A stretch of DNA of 64,000 bases from positions 248,001 through 312,000 of the forward strand of contig NZ_JABMJK010000005.1 in assembly GCF_013376005.1 (NCBI RefSeq), read 5' to 3'. Shown piece after piece: positions 56,259 through 64,000 of this stretch. The DNA is from Duganella sp. SG902. GTDB taxonomy: Bacteria; Pseudomonadota; Gammaproteobacteria; Burkholderiales; Burkholderiaceae_D. Position 1 is the stretch's first letter. The number at the start of each line of letters is the position of its first letter. The notes beneath the pieces are model-generated. The model saw nothing but the letters and a program-made list of their open reading frames with translations. It was not told the DNA's origin and ran no database searches. The position numbers and the translations under genes are program-made.

Positions 56259-57656
56259 TCAGATCGTCTTCGAGTAACGCAACGGCTGCGGCGCGCCGAG
56301 ATAGCGGTCAAACACCATGCAGATATTGCGGATCAGCAGACGCCCCTTCGGCGTCACGGAAATCCACTCATCGTCGATAGTCAGCAGGCCATCCGCCTCG
56401 AACGCCTTCAGCTTCTCCAGCTCCACCGCGAAATACTGGCGGAACTTGATCGGGAAACCCTGCTCGATCGACGACATCGACAACTCGAAATTGCACATCA
56501 ACTTCTGAATCACAATCCGGCGCAGCAGGTCATCGTTATCCAGCTTGACGCCGCGCGTGACGGGTAGCACGCCGCTCTCCAGCTTTTCGTAATACGCCTC
56601 CAGCGTCTTCTCATTCTGGCTATAGGTCGCGCCCACCGCGCTGATGGCCGACACGCCGCACGAAATCAGCTCCGACTCCGCGCGCGTGGAATAGCCCTGG
56701 AAGTTGCGCTGCAAACGTCCCTGCCGCTGCGCCACCGCCAGCTCGTCGTCCGGCTTGGCGAAATGGTCCATGCCGATGTAGATGTAGCCGGCGTCGCACA
56801 GACGCTGGATGCACATCGCCAGCAATTCCAGCTTCACCGCCGGCGATGGCATGTCCGCTTCCGAAATACGACGCTGCGGCTTGAAGATGTGCGGCAGGTG
56901 CGCGTAGTTGTACAGCGCGATGCGGTCCGGATCGGCGGCGATCACCTTGTCCAGCGTTTGCGTCATGCTGTCCATGGTCTGCTTGGGCAGGCCGTAAATC
57001 AGGTCGATGCTGATCGAGCGGAAGCCGGCGGCGCGCGCGGCGACCATCACCGCGCGCGTTTCCGCCTCGGGCTGGATGCGGTTGACGGCCTTCTGCACTT
57101 CCGGATCGAAGTCCTGCACACCCAGGCTGATGCGGTTGAAGCCCTGCTTGCGCAGACTGTGCACGCGCTCCACGCTGACCGTGCGCGGGTCGATCTCGAT
57201 CGAATACTCGCCATGTGCGTCGTCGGCGAAATCGAAGTTCGCGTGCAGGTGCGCCATCAGGTCGCCCATCTGCTTGTCGCTCAGGTAGGTCGGCGTGCCG
57301 CCGCCGAAGTGCAGCTGCTCGATCTGGCCCATGCCGTCGAACAGGCGGCCCTGCATGTCGATTTCCTGTTTCAGGTAGCCCAGATAGACGGCGGCCTTGC
57401 TGTGATCCTTGGTGACGATCTTGTTGCAGCCGCAGTAGTAGCACACCGTGTCGCAGAACGGGATGTGAATGTACAGCGACAGCGGGCGGCGGCTGCGGCG
57501 CATGCGCAGGCCGGCCACAGCCTCCAGGAACTGGCTGTAGCCGAAGTCGTTCTGGAAGCGGTCGGCGGTCGGGTACGAGGTGTAGCGCGGGCCGGACTGA
57601 CTGAGTTTGCCGATGATCGCCGCATCGAATTCAACGGGTGGGAAAGGCGTGTTCAT
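56259..57656 (-). CDS. hemN: Oxygen-independent coproporphyrinogen III oxidase
   Basis: 465-residue radical SAM enzyme that decarboxylates coproporphyrinogen III without oxygen in haem synthesis. Family start SGPRYTSYPTADRF and the cluster motif CDTVCYYCGC (CxxxCxxC) are present, and the length fits true HemN rather than HemW. It begins six bases after the aer stop, so it is probably read from the FNR-controlled aer promoter. This supplies haem for the cbb3 oxidase at low oxygen. Confidence 0.95.
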   Translation of the reverse strand: MNTPFPPVEFDAAIIGKLSQSGPRYTSYPTADRFQNDFGYSQFLEAVAGLRMRRSRRPLSLYIHIPFCDTVCYYCGCNKIVTKDHSKAAVYLGYLKQEIDMQGRLFDGMGQIEQLHFGGGTPTYLSDKQMGDLMAHLHANFDFADDAHGEYSIEIDPRTVSVERVHSLRKQGFNRISLGVQDFDPEVQKAVNRIQPEAETRAVMVAARAAGFRSISIDLIYGLPKQTMDSMTQTLDKVIAADPDRIALYNYAHLPHIFKPQRRISEADMPSPAVKLELLAMCIQRLCDAGYIYIGMDHFAKPDDELAVAQRQGRLQRNFQGYSTRAESELISCGVSAISAVGATYSQNEKTLEAYYEKLESGVLPVTRGVKLDNDDLLRRIVIQKLMCNFELSMSSIEQGFPIKFRQYFAVELEKLKAFEADGLLTIDDEWISVTPKGRLLIRNICMVFDRYLGAPQPLRYSKTI

Positions 57657-57662
57657 GATGTC

Positions 57663-59297
57663 TTATGCTGCCAGGCGTTTCAATTGTGGCGCGGTGGCGC
57701 GTGCGCCGCGCGTGCCGCGCACGGTGCGCGACGGGCCGAACTTGAACAGGCTGACCGCCTGCGTCAGGCCGCCCGCCTCGAGCGCCAGGCTGGCGGTGGC
57801 CGCCGCCGCCTCTTCCACCAGCGCGGCGTTTTGCTGCGTCACCTGGTCCATGTGGGCGATGGCCGAGTTGACCTGATCGACGCCGATGCTTTGCTCGTGC
57901 GAGGCGACCGAGATCTCCTTCATGATGGCGGTCACCTGCTGCACCGAGGCCACCACCTCCTTCATGGTGGCGCCGGCGCGGTCCACCTGCGCCATGCCGG
58001 CGCTGACCTTGCCGACCGAGACGTCGATCAGGTTCTTGATGTCCTTGGCGGCGGTGGCGCTGCGCTGGGCCAGGTTGCGCACCTCGCCGGCCACCACCGC
58101 GAAGCCGCGGCCTTGTTCACCGGCGCGCGCCGCCTCCACGGCGGCGTTCAGCGCCAGGATGTTGGTCTGGAAGGCGATGCCTTCGATCAGGCCGATGATG
58201 TCGACGATCTTGCGCGAGGAGTTGTTGATCTCGTCCATGGTGGCGATGACGTCGGCCACGATCTCGCCGCCCTGCACCGCCACCTGGGACGCGCTTTGCG
58301 CCAGCTTGTTGGCCTGCTCGGAGTTGTCGGCGTTCTGCTTGACGGTGGACGAGAACTGTTCGACGCTGGACGCGGTTTCCTCCAGGCTGGCCGCCTGCGC
58401 CTCGGTGCGGCCGGACAGGTCGGCGTTGCCGGCGGCGATCTGGCGGGTGGCCACGGCCATGGTCTCGACGTTGACGCGCACGTCGCGGATGGTGGCGATT
58501 AGGTTGCTGTTCATTTGCTGCAGCGCGCGCAGCAGCTGGCCCACCTCGTCGGTGGCCTCGGTCTCGAACGACGACGACAGGTCGCCGGCGGCGATGGCGC
58601 GCGCGCCCTGCAGCGCGCGGTCCAGCGGCTGCAGCACCGACACGCGCAGCGTGTACCACAGGAAGACGTTGATCAGCAGGCCGAAGAAGGTGGCCGCGAA
58701 GATGCCGTAGTTGTGCGCGCTGGTGCCGTTCAGCAGCGCGGCGGCGCACACGATCACCTGCAGCACGTTGACCACGCTGGTGGCCAGCCAGATGCGCATG
58801 CCGAGTGACACATGGCTCAGGCGCGACAGCAGCGTGCCGAAGCCGGGCTCGATCACCTGGCCGTTCTTGATGCGGATGCGGTGGTTGGCTTCGGTACGGA
58901 TGGTCTTGTAGGCCTGTTCGGCCCTGGCGATCTGCTGGCGTTCGGCGCGCGTGCGCACCGACATGTAGCCGATGGTGCGGCCGTTTTCGCGGATCGGCGT
59001 GACGTTGGCGCGCACCCAGTAAAAGTCGCCGTTCTTGCAGCGGTTCTTGACGATGCCGGTCCACGGCGTGCCGGACTTGATCGAGGACCACAGGTCGGCG
59101 AACGCCTCGGCCGGCATGTCCGGATGGCGCACGATGTTCTGCGGCGCGCCCAGCAACTCCTGCTCACTGAAACCGCTGATCTCGGTGAAATACGGGTTCA
59201 CATAGACGATATTGCCGTCCAGATCAGTTTTCGAGACGATGGCCTGGTCTTCCAGGACTTCCACTTCGCGGTTGGTGACAGGTTGATTGTTGCGCAT
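57663..59297 (-). CDS. aer: Aer-type aerotaxis receptor (PAS methyl-accepting protein)
   Basis: 544 residues. N-terminal PAS domain (about 10-125) with KTDLDGNIVYVNPYFTEISG and GDFYWVRANVTPI, typical of the FAD-binding Aer PAS. A hydrophobic hairpin (about 165-220), HAMP, and the signalling hairpin (IAFQTNILALNAAVEAARAG, about residue 375) follow. It senses redox state and steers the cell to preferred oxygen levels. An FNR box lies 77-90 bases upstream. Confidence 0.93.
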   Translation of the reverse strand: MRNNQPVTNREVEVLEDQAIVSKTDLDGNIVYVNPYFTEISGFSEQELLGAPQNIVRHPDMPAEAFADLWSSIKSGTPWTGIVKNRCKNGDFYWVRANVTPIRENGRTIGYMSVRTRAERQQIARAEQAYKTIRTEANHRIRIKNGQVIEPGFGTLLSRLSHVSLGMRIWLATSVVNVLQVIVCAAALLNGTSAHNYGIFAATFFGLLINVFLWYTLRVSVLQPLDRALQGARAIAAGDLSSSFETEATDEVGQLLRALQQMNSNLIATIRDVRVNVETMAVATRQIAAGNADLSGRTEAQAASLEETASSVEQFSSTVKQNADNSEQANKLAQSASQVAVQGGEIVADVIATMDEINNSSRKIVDIIGLIEGIAFQTNILALNAAVEAARAGEQGRGFAVVAGEVRNLAQRSATAAKDIKNLIDVSVGKVSAGMAQVDRAGATMKEVVASVQQVTAIMKEISVASHEQSIGVDQVNSAIAHMDQVTQQNAALVEEAAAATASLALEAGGLTQAVSLFKFGPSRTVRGTRGARATAPQLKRLAA

Positions 59298-59373
59298 AAC
59301 GTAACTCCGGCTGGGTTTTATTGCCTTATCGCAATAGACACAGCCAGTTTACGTAGTCCACCCCCAAAATTTA

Positions 59374-59387
59374 TTGATGTAGATCAA
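59374..59387 (-). promoter_or_regulatory. FNR box of the aer(-hemN) transcription unit
   Basis: TTGATGTAGATCAA is an exact TTGAT-N4-ATCAA site. A class II position puts the transcript start near 59339. TAAACT (minus strand, 59346-59351) is a fair -10 element at the expected distance. Confidence 0.82.
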
Positions 59388-59407
59388 AAACCCCCGGATT
59401 GGGCATG

Positions 59408-60328
59408 TTAGCTGGGCTTTTTGAACAGACTGACAATCTTGCCGCCGACGCTGACCGCCACCAGCGCCAGGGCGCCTGCGATCACACCGGCGACGGCGTC
59501 CAGCACGGTCGGCACGATGGCGCCCAGCACCGGGCCGGAGGCCTCGGCGGCGTGGTGGATCAGGTCGTGCGCGAACGGCAGGCCGTGGGTCAGGATGCCG
59601 CCGCCGACCATGAACATGGCCACCGTGCCGACCACGCCCAGCAGCTTCATCAGCTTGGGCGCCGCGCTCAGCAGCACCCGGCCCAGCGCGCGCACGGCGC
59701 CGCCGCCGCGCTGGCTCAGGTAGAGGCCGGCGTCGTCCATCTTGACGATGGCCGCCACCAGGCCGTACACGCCCACCGTCATCAGCAGGGCGATGCCGAC
59801 CACCACCGTCACCTGCTGCGAGAACGGCGCGTCCGCCACCGTGCCCAGCGCGATCACGATGATTTCGGCCGACAGGATGAAGTCGGTGCGCACCGCGCCC
59901 TTGATCTTGTCCTTCTCCAGCGCCATCAGGTCGACCTCGGGATTGGCCAGCGCCGCGTGCAGTTCATTCTTGTGGTGCGCGTCCTCGTCCTTGTGCAGCA
60001 GGCTGTGGGCGATTTTCTCGAAGCCCTCGAAGCACAGGTAGAGGCCGCCGATCATCAGCAGCGGCGTGATGGCCCAAGGCGCGAAGGCGCTGATCGCCAG
60101 CGCGGCCGGCACCAGGATGGCCTTGTTCTTCAGCGAGCCGACGCCGACCGCCCACACCACCGGCAGCTCGCGCTCGGCGCGCACGCCGGCCACCTGCTGG
60201 GCGTTGAGCGCCAGGTCGTCGCCCAGCACGCCGGCGGTCTTCTTGGCCGCCACCTTGCTCATCGCGGCGACGTCGTCGAGGATGGTGGCGATATCGTCGA
60301 TCAGGGCTAACAGGCTGGAACCGGCCAT
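59408..60328 (-). CDS. DUF808 (YedI) family inner membrane protein
   Basis: 306 residues starting [20 protein letters not shown], with [19 protein letters not shown], both strongly conserved in the YedI family, and about six hydrophobic helices. The biochemical role is unknown. ATG at 60328 is the family start. It is upstream of aer on the same strand but separated by the FNR-controlled promoter. Confidence 0.92.
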   Translation of the reverse strand: MAGSSLLALIDDIATILDDVAAMSKVAAKKTAGVLGDDLALNAQQVAGVRAERELPVVWAVGVGSLKNKAILVPAALAISAFAPWAITPLLMIGGLYLCFEGFEKIAHSLLHKDEDAHHKNELHAALANPEVDLMALEKDKIKGAVRTDFILSAEIIVIALGTVADAPFSQQVTVVVGIALLMTVGVYGLVAAIVKMDDAGLYLSQRGGGAVRALGRVLLSAAPKLMKLLGVVGTVAMFMVGGGILTHGLPFAHDLIHHAAEASGPVLGAIVPTVLDAVAGVIAGALALVAVSVGGKIVSLFKKPS

Positions 60329-60428
60329 TGGGGATACTCCGTGGTGTGGTGAGATCAGCAATATTAACCCAAGCGCGATGGCCGGCGATACCGCTACAAT
60401 GTAGATTGCTTACTTGAATGGAACTGCC

Positions 60429-61067
60429 ATGAGCTTCGCCACCTGGTTCACCTTCTTCGTCGCCGCCTGCATTATCGCGATCTCGCCCGGTTCGGGCGCC
60501 GTGTTGTCGATGTCGCACGGCCTGTCCTATGGCGTGCGCCGCACCACGGCCACCATCTTCGGGCTGCAAAGCGGCCTGCTGGTGGTGCTGTTCATCGCCG
60601 GCGCCGGCGTCGGTTCGCTGCTGCTGGCGTCCGAGGTGGCGTTCAACGTGGTCAAGACGGTGGGCGCGCTGTACCTGATTTACCTCGGCCTGAGCCAGTG
60701 GCGCGCCAAGGTCAGCATCGGCGCCCAGCAGCAAGTGGAAGTCGCGGTGCCGACCTTCAGGAAGCGCTTCCTGACCGGTTTCCTGACCAACGCCACCAAC
60801 CCCAAGGGCATCATCTTCATGGTGGCGGTGCTGCCGCAGTTCATCACCCACGAGGCGCCGCTGCTGCCGCAACTGCTGATCCTGGCCGTGACCATGTGCT
60901 GCATCGACCTGGTGGTGATGCACAGCTACGCGTTCCTGGCCTCGTCCATGCAGCGCTTCTTCCGCGACGCCGGCGCCGTCAAGAAGCAGAACCGGGTGTT
61001 CGGCGGGCTGCTGATGGCGGTCGGCGCGGCGCTGTTCTTCGTCAAGCGCGGCGGCGCCAACGCCTGA
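60429..61067 (+). CDS. LysE/RhtB family amino acid exporter
   Basis: 212 residues with about six membrane helices. The family signature ISPGSGAVLSMSHGLSYGVR lies near the N-terminus, followed by FLTGFLTNATNPKGIIF. It likely exports homoserine, threonine or similar amino acids. ATG at 60429 (MSFATWFTFF) is preferred. It is divergent from the DUF808 gene. Confidence 0.9.
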   Translation: MSFATWFTFFVAACIIAISPGSGAVLSMSHGLSYGVRRTTATIFGLQSGLLVVLFIAGAGVGSLLLASEVAFNVVKTVGALYLIYLGLSQWRAKVSIGAQQQVEVAVPTFRKRFLTGFLTNATNPKGIIFMVAVLPQFITHEAPLLPQLLILAVTMCCIDLVVMHSYAFLASSMQRFFRDAGAVKKQNRVFGGLLMAVGAALFFVKRGGANA

Positions 61068-61146
61068 TTTGTAACGCAGTGTAAGCCTTGTAGTCGGACT
61101 GAAACGTGCGGCGTTAAATCAGGCATAACCCACAGGAGACGCTGCC

Positions 61147-62991
61147 ATGAGCCGCAAAATGATCCATACCCTCGTGCTGGCCGCTCTGGCCGGCTGGAGT
61201 GCTTTGGCGTTCGCCGAGGACCCGCCGGCCATGGTCGGGCGCATCTCCAGCGTGCAGGGACAGGTCACGCTGGAGAGCGACGGCGAGCCGGTGGGGGCGT
61301 CGCTCAACTGGCCGGTGACGGCCTCCAACCACATCAACACCGCCAGCGGCGCCCGCGCCGAGTTCCGGGTCGGCTCGACGGCGGTGCGGCTGGACGGCGA
61401 CTCCGACCTCGAAATCACCGGCATGGACGAGGACTTGCTGCGCCTGCGCCTGAACTACGGCAGCGTCAGCATCCGCGTGCGCAGCCCCGAGCTGCTGCGC
61501 GACTTCGAGCTGAGCACGCCGCAGGCGCGCATCACCATGATCGAGCCCGGCGTGCTGCGGGTGGACGTGGACCGCGTGCCCGACACCAGCCAGATCAGCG
61601 TGCTGGCCGGCGCGGCGCGGGTGGAGGGGGCCGGTTCGTCGGTGGTGGTCAACAACGGCCGCCACGTCGACGTCGGCATGGAGGACGTGCGCACCAGCGT
61701 GGCGCGGCGCGACGGCTTCGACGTCTGGGCCGAGGACCGCGACCGGCTCGACAGCGTGACCACCACCACCCGCTACGTCTCCAACGGCATCACCGGCTAC
61801 GAGGAGCTGGACCGCAACGGCAGCTGGACCGAGAGCGTCGAGTACGGCCCGCTGTGGACGCCGCGCAACGTGGCGCTCGACTGGGCGCCGTACCGCGACG
61901 GCCGCTGGATCTGGCTGGCGCCGTGGGGCTGGACCTGGGTCGACAACGCGCCGTGGGGCTACGCGCCGTCGCACTACGGGCGCTGGGTGCTGGTCAACCG
62001 CCGCTGGTGCTGGGCGCCGGGGCGTCCGGCCGGGCGGCTGGTGTGGGCGCCGGCGCTGGTGGGCTGGGTCGGCGGCAATGGCGGCGGCAATCGTCCGGGG
62101 CCGGGGCTGGGCTGGTATCCGCTGTCGCCGCGCGACCGCTTCGTGCCGGGCTATCGGGTATCGTCCGATTATGAGCGCCGCGTGACCTGGACGCATAACG
62201 GCAAGCCATTCACGCCGCGTAATGACTGGAATGGCCGGCGCGACGGCCTGACGGTGCTGCCGCGCGACCAGTTTGACGGGCGGCGCGATGTGGTGGTCAA
62301 CCGCCATGCGCCGCTGATTCCATCGACCAATTTTGTACACAATGTGACGCCGGTGACGCCGCCGCAGCCTTCCGGCCGCCCACTGACCGCCAATCGCGGC
62401 GGCTGGGGCGATCGCGACCATGATGGCATCCCGGACCGCTTTGACAGCAATGATGGGCGCAACGACCGCAATGGCCGGAATGAGCGCTATGACCGCAACG
62501 ATCGCAATGATCGTAGTAACCGCAACGACCGGGTGATCACCGCGCCGTCGCAGCCGGTACAGGTGTCGCCGCAACAGCCGGGCGGCCGAATCAGCACCCT
62601 GGCGCCCAACCAGTTCGGCCAGCCGGACACGCCGACGCAGACCATCAATCCGAACGATGTGCGGATCGACGTGCGGCCGCGTTACAGCCAGCCGCCGCAG
62701 CCGCATACGCCGATGACGGCGGCGCCGGTAGTGCAGGTGGCGCCGCAGCCGCCATCAACGCGCGACCGCTTCGATCGCGGCGATGACAACCGCCGTTTCC
62801 GCCAGCACGAAGACCGGCAGCAGCCAACGCCGATGCCGATGCAACAGCCGCCGCGTCAGTTTTCGCAACCGGTGGTGCAGCAACCGCCGCAGCAGCCGCA
62901 ACGCGAAAGCCGCAGCGAACCGCGTCACGAACCGGAGCAGCGCCGCAGCGAAGAACGAGGCGACCGCCGCAACCGGCAAAACGACAAGTAA
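61147..62991 (+). CDS. FecR-domain / DUF6600 exported protein with low-complexity tail
   Basis: 614 residues: signal peptide ending SALAFA, a FecR-like beta domain (about 28-200), then a Trp-rich DUF6600-type region (APYRDGRWIWLAPWGWTWVD, APWGYAPSHYGRWVLVN). From about residue 420 comes a repetitive hydrophilic tail with DHDGIPDRFDSNDG, a thrombospondin-type-3-like calcium loop, runs of NDRN, then Pro/Gln-rich sequence. GGAGACGCTGCC precedes the ATG. It is probably a periplasmic or surface protein. Its function is unknown. Confidence 0.85.
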   Translation: MSRKMIHTLVLAALAGWSALAFAEDPPAMVGRISSVQGQVTLESDGEPVGASLNWPVTASNHINTASGARAEFRVGSTAVRLDGDSDLEITGMDEDLLRLRLNYGSVSIRVRSPELLRDFELSTPQARITMIEPGVLRVDVDRVPDTSQISVLAGAARVEGAGSSVVVNNGRHVDVGMEDVRTSVARRDGFDVWAEDRDRLDSVTTTTRYVSNGITGYEELDRNGSWTESVEYGPLWTPRNVALDWAPYRDGRWIWLAPWGWTWVDNAPWGYAPSHYGRWVLVNRRWCWAPGRPAGRLVWAPALVGWVGGNGGGNRPGPGLGWYPLSPRDRFVPGYRVSSDYERRVTWTHNGKPFTPRNDWNGRRDGLTVLPRDQFDGRRDVVVNRHAPLIPSTNFVHNVTPVTPPQPSGRPLTANRGGWGDRDHDGIPDRFDSNDGRNDRNGRNERYDRNDRNDRSNRNDRVITAPSQPVQVSPQQPGGRISTLAPNQFGQPDTPTQTINPNDVRIDVRPRYSQPPQPHTPMTAAPVVQVAPQPPSTRDRFDRGDDNRRFRQHEDRQQPTPMPMQQPPRQFSQPVVQQPPQQPQRESRSEPRHEPEQRRSEERGDRRNRQNDK

Positions 62992-62993
62992 AC

Positions 62994-63076
62994 TTCGGGG
63001 TCAGGTCTGTCATTCGGACACGAGCTCAACAATTACATAGTTGAGCTCGTGTCCGAATGACAGACCTGACCCCGAA
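62994..63076. repeat. 83-bp hairpin with perfect 37-base arms between convergent genes
   Basis: Left arm 62994-63030 (TTCGGGGTCAGGTCTGTCAT...) and right arm 63040-63076 are exact reverse complements around AATTACATA. It starts two bases after one stop codon and ends one base before the other. It is unrelated in sequence to the CGTCATTCC family except for the shared GTCATTC. It resembles REP-type elements moved by Y1/RAYT transposases and may act as a two-way terminator. No such transposase is in the window. Confidence 0.9.
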
Positions 63077-63559
63077 TTATTGCTGCGCCTTGAGGCGCAG
63101 GCGGGCGCGCCATTCGCCCAGGGCCGACAGCGCGCCCTGGAATTCGCGCTCGATCAGATCCGCCTCGGCGGCGGTGACCTTGCCGTCCATGAGCGCGCTG
63201 GAGACCGCCTCCGCCACCGCGCCCACCTGACTCATCACCTTGCACACGGTCTGCGATAAGTCGTCTTCGCTGATGGCGTCCGGCGTCGGCACCACGAACG
63301 CCGCCATGCCGTGCCGCGTCAGCAGCGCGTGCAGCGGCAGGTGGGCGTCGCTCACCCCCGCCTTGTGGCACAGGTCCACCACCGTCGACACCTCCTCGAA
63401 TGACGGATAGTGCGACGCGATCGTCGGCGCCAGCTTGTTGCGCAGGACGTTGACCGAGATCCCCATCGCCTGCGCCAGGGCGTCGATGCCGCCGGGATAC
63501 GCGCGCGCCACCTTGTAAAGCGCGTCGTGCTGATTCATGTCCAGGTATTTGCGTGTCAT
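63077..63559 (-). CDS. Phage-regulatory CII-like protein
   Basis: 160 residues. The N-terminal half (DALYKVARAYPGGIDALAQA, then SVNVLRNKL) resembles the helix-turn-helix of the phage regulatory CII / YmfL family, followed by a helical C-terminal half. The family is often chromosomal in this group without any prophage. No phage genes are next to it. The start could also be the ATG at 63538 (MNQHDAL). Confidence 0.7.
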   Translation of the reverse strand: MTRKYLDMNQHDALYKVARAYPGGIDALAQAMGISVNVLRNKLAPTIASHYPSFEEVSTVVDLCHKAGVSDAHLPLHALLTRHGMAAFVVPTPDAISEDDLSQTVCKVMSQVGAVAEAVSSALMDGKVTAAEADLIEREFQGALSALGEWRARLRLKAQQ

Positions 63560-63645
63560 GGTGAAGCGTGCCTTTTATTACCGATGCAACCGCGAACGCG
63601 CGGCGCTATGCTGTTTTTCATTCAACTTCTTTGTGAAAAGACATC

Positions 63646-64000
63646 ATGAAGTCATTTCGATCCGCGCTGCTGTTGATGGTTTGCCTTGCCTTCCTGGGCA
63701 ATGGGCCGGCGGAAGCGCGCCCGGCTTCACATTCTGGCACATCGTCGGGGTTTAAAAGCGGTTTTTCTTCACAAAAGAACAACTCCGCCGCCCACAGCCG
63801 TCCGGCGCCGCCGCCCGCCAACCGCCAGAGCGGCCCCGGCGCGTTCGGCAAGCAGGCCGGTTCGCCGGCCCAGCCGCAGCGCGCCACCTCGGCCCTGTCG
63901 CGCGACGTCGACCAGGGCGCCGCGCGCGAGCAGGCCCTGAATACGCTGGACCAGCGCCGCGCCGCCGCCAACGCGCCGCAACCGCTGCCGCCGCTGAACG
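63646..64000 (+). CDS. Exported hypothetical protein (3' end outside window)
   Basis: An open frame of 118 codons running off the window. It begins with a signal peptide (MKSFRSALLLMVCLAFLGNG), then a Ser/Gly, Pro and Gln-rich stretch without a recognised domain. I cannot name it. It is divergent from the CII-like gene with 86 bases between. Confidence 0.6.
   Translation, partial: MKSFRSALLLMVCLAFLGNGPAEARPASHSGTSSGFKSGFSSQKNNSAAHSRPAPPPANRQSGPGAFGKQAGSPAQPQRATSALSRDVDQGAAREQALNTLDQRRAAANAPQPLPPLN

Noticed and set aside
63077..63559. Evidence for a prophage around the CII-like gene
   Set aside because: No integrase, structural or lysis genes are nearby. This family is commonly chromosomal.

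Overview
The window comes from a high-GC betaproteobacterium, most likely of the family Oxalobacteraceae (Massilia, Duganella or Janthinobacterium type). This is inferred from the protein families, from the gene order rsmD-coaD-yfhL and ccoNOQP-ccoG-fixH, and from the abundance of palindromic interspersed repeats. No rRNA, tRNA or CRISPR array was seen. Coding density is high except at four or five places, and those carry most of the unusual signals.

Layout. 1-3.6 kb: the 3' part of a sensory GGDEF-EAL protein, then an intergenic region with DnaA-box-like and GTAAAC motifs, then the MTA/SAH nucleosidase. 3.7-8.1 kb: putA and a divergent Lrp/AsnC regulator. 8.1-11.8 kb: an unusual methyl-accepting protein, a LysR regulator, a small membrane protein and a chalcone-isomerase-like exported protein. 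11.8-18.5 kb: housekeeping genes (yfhL, coaD, rsmD, a DUF6279-like lipoprotein, glmU, an Lrp/AsnC regulator, glmS). Between the convergent ends of glmU and the regulator lies a ~370-bp array of about 20 same-direction copies of a TGTGGATAA-like motif, which is the DnaA-box complement. 18.5-22.4 kb: an accessory segment with a HEPN/Abi-like protein, a gene remnant, and an orphan type VI module of hcp, a LAS-type peptidoglycan peptidase and a small exported cysteine-rich protein. 22.4-23.4 kb: a methionine aminopeptidase translationally coupled to a ParD-like antitoxin. 23.6-28.2 kb: a NarL-type regulator, a secreted GH74-CBM2 xyloglucanase and an MFS transporter. 28.2-32.6 kb: a TonB receptor, a YfiR protein and a CHASE8-GGDEF-EAL operon. 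32.8-38.1 kb: a 1781-residue DUF3857/transglutaminase-Sel1-TPR protein. 38.1-41.2 kb: a PKHD hydroxylase and a Fur-box-preceded TonB siderophore receptor. 41.4-45.9 kb: a hybrid histidine kinase and an exported alpha/beta hydrolase.

46-59.4 kb is a microaerobic respiration region: a DUF2892 protein coupled to an ECF sigma factor, fnr, then on the minus strand ccoNOQP-ccoG-fixH, preceded by ccoI-ccoS, a SafE-like membrane protein, hemN and an Aer-type aerotaxis receptor. Good FNR boxes precede ccoN and aer, so oxygen sensing, cbb3 oxidase assembly, anaerobic haem synthesis and aerotaxis look like one FNR regulon. 59.4-64 kb: a DUF808 protein, a LysE exporter, a FecR/DUF6600 protein, an 83-bp hairpin, a CII-like protein and the start of an exported protein.

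One repeat family (CGTCATTCC...GGAATCCAT, core like the Neisseria dRS3 repeat) recurs five times. Three copies sit between convergent genes. Two are read as protein: one in frame inside the SafE-like gene, one as the C-terminal tail of ccoS.
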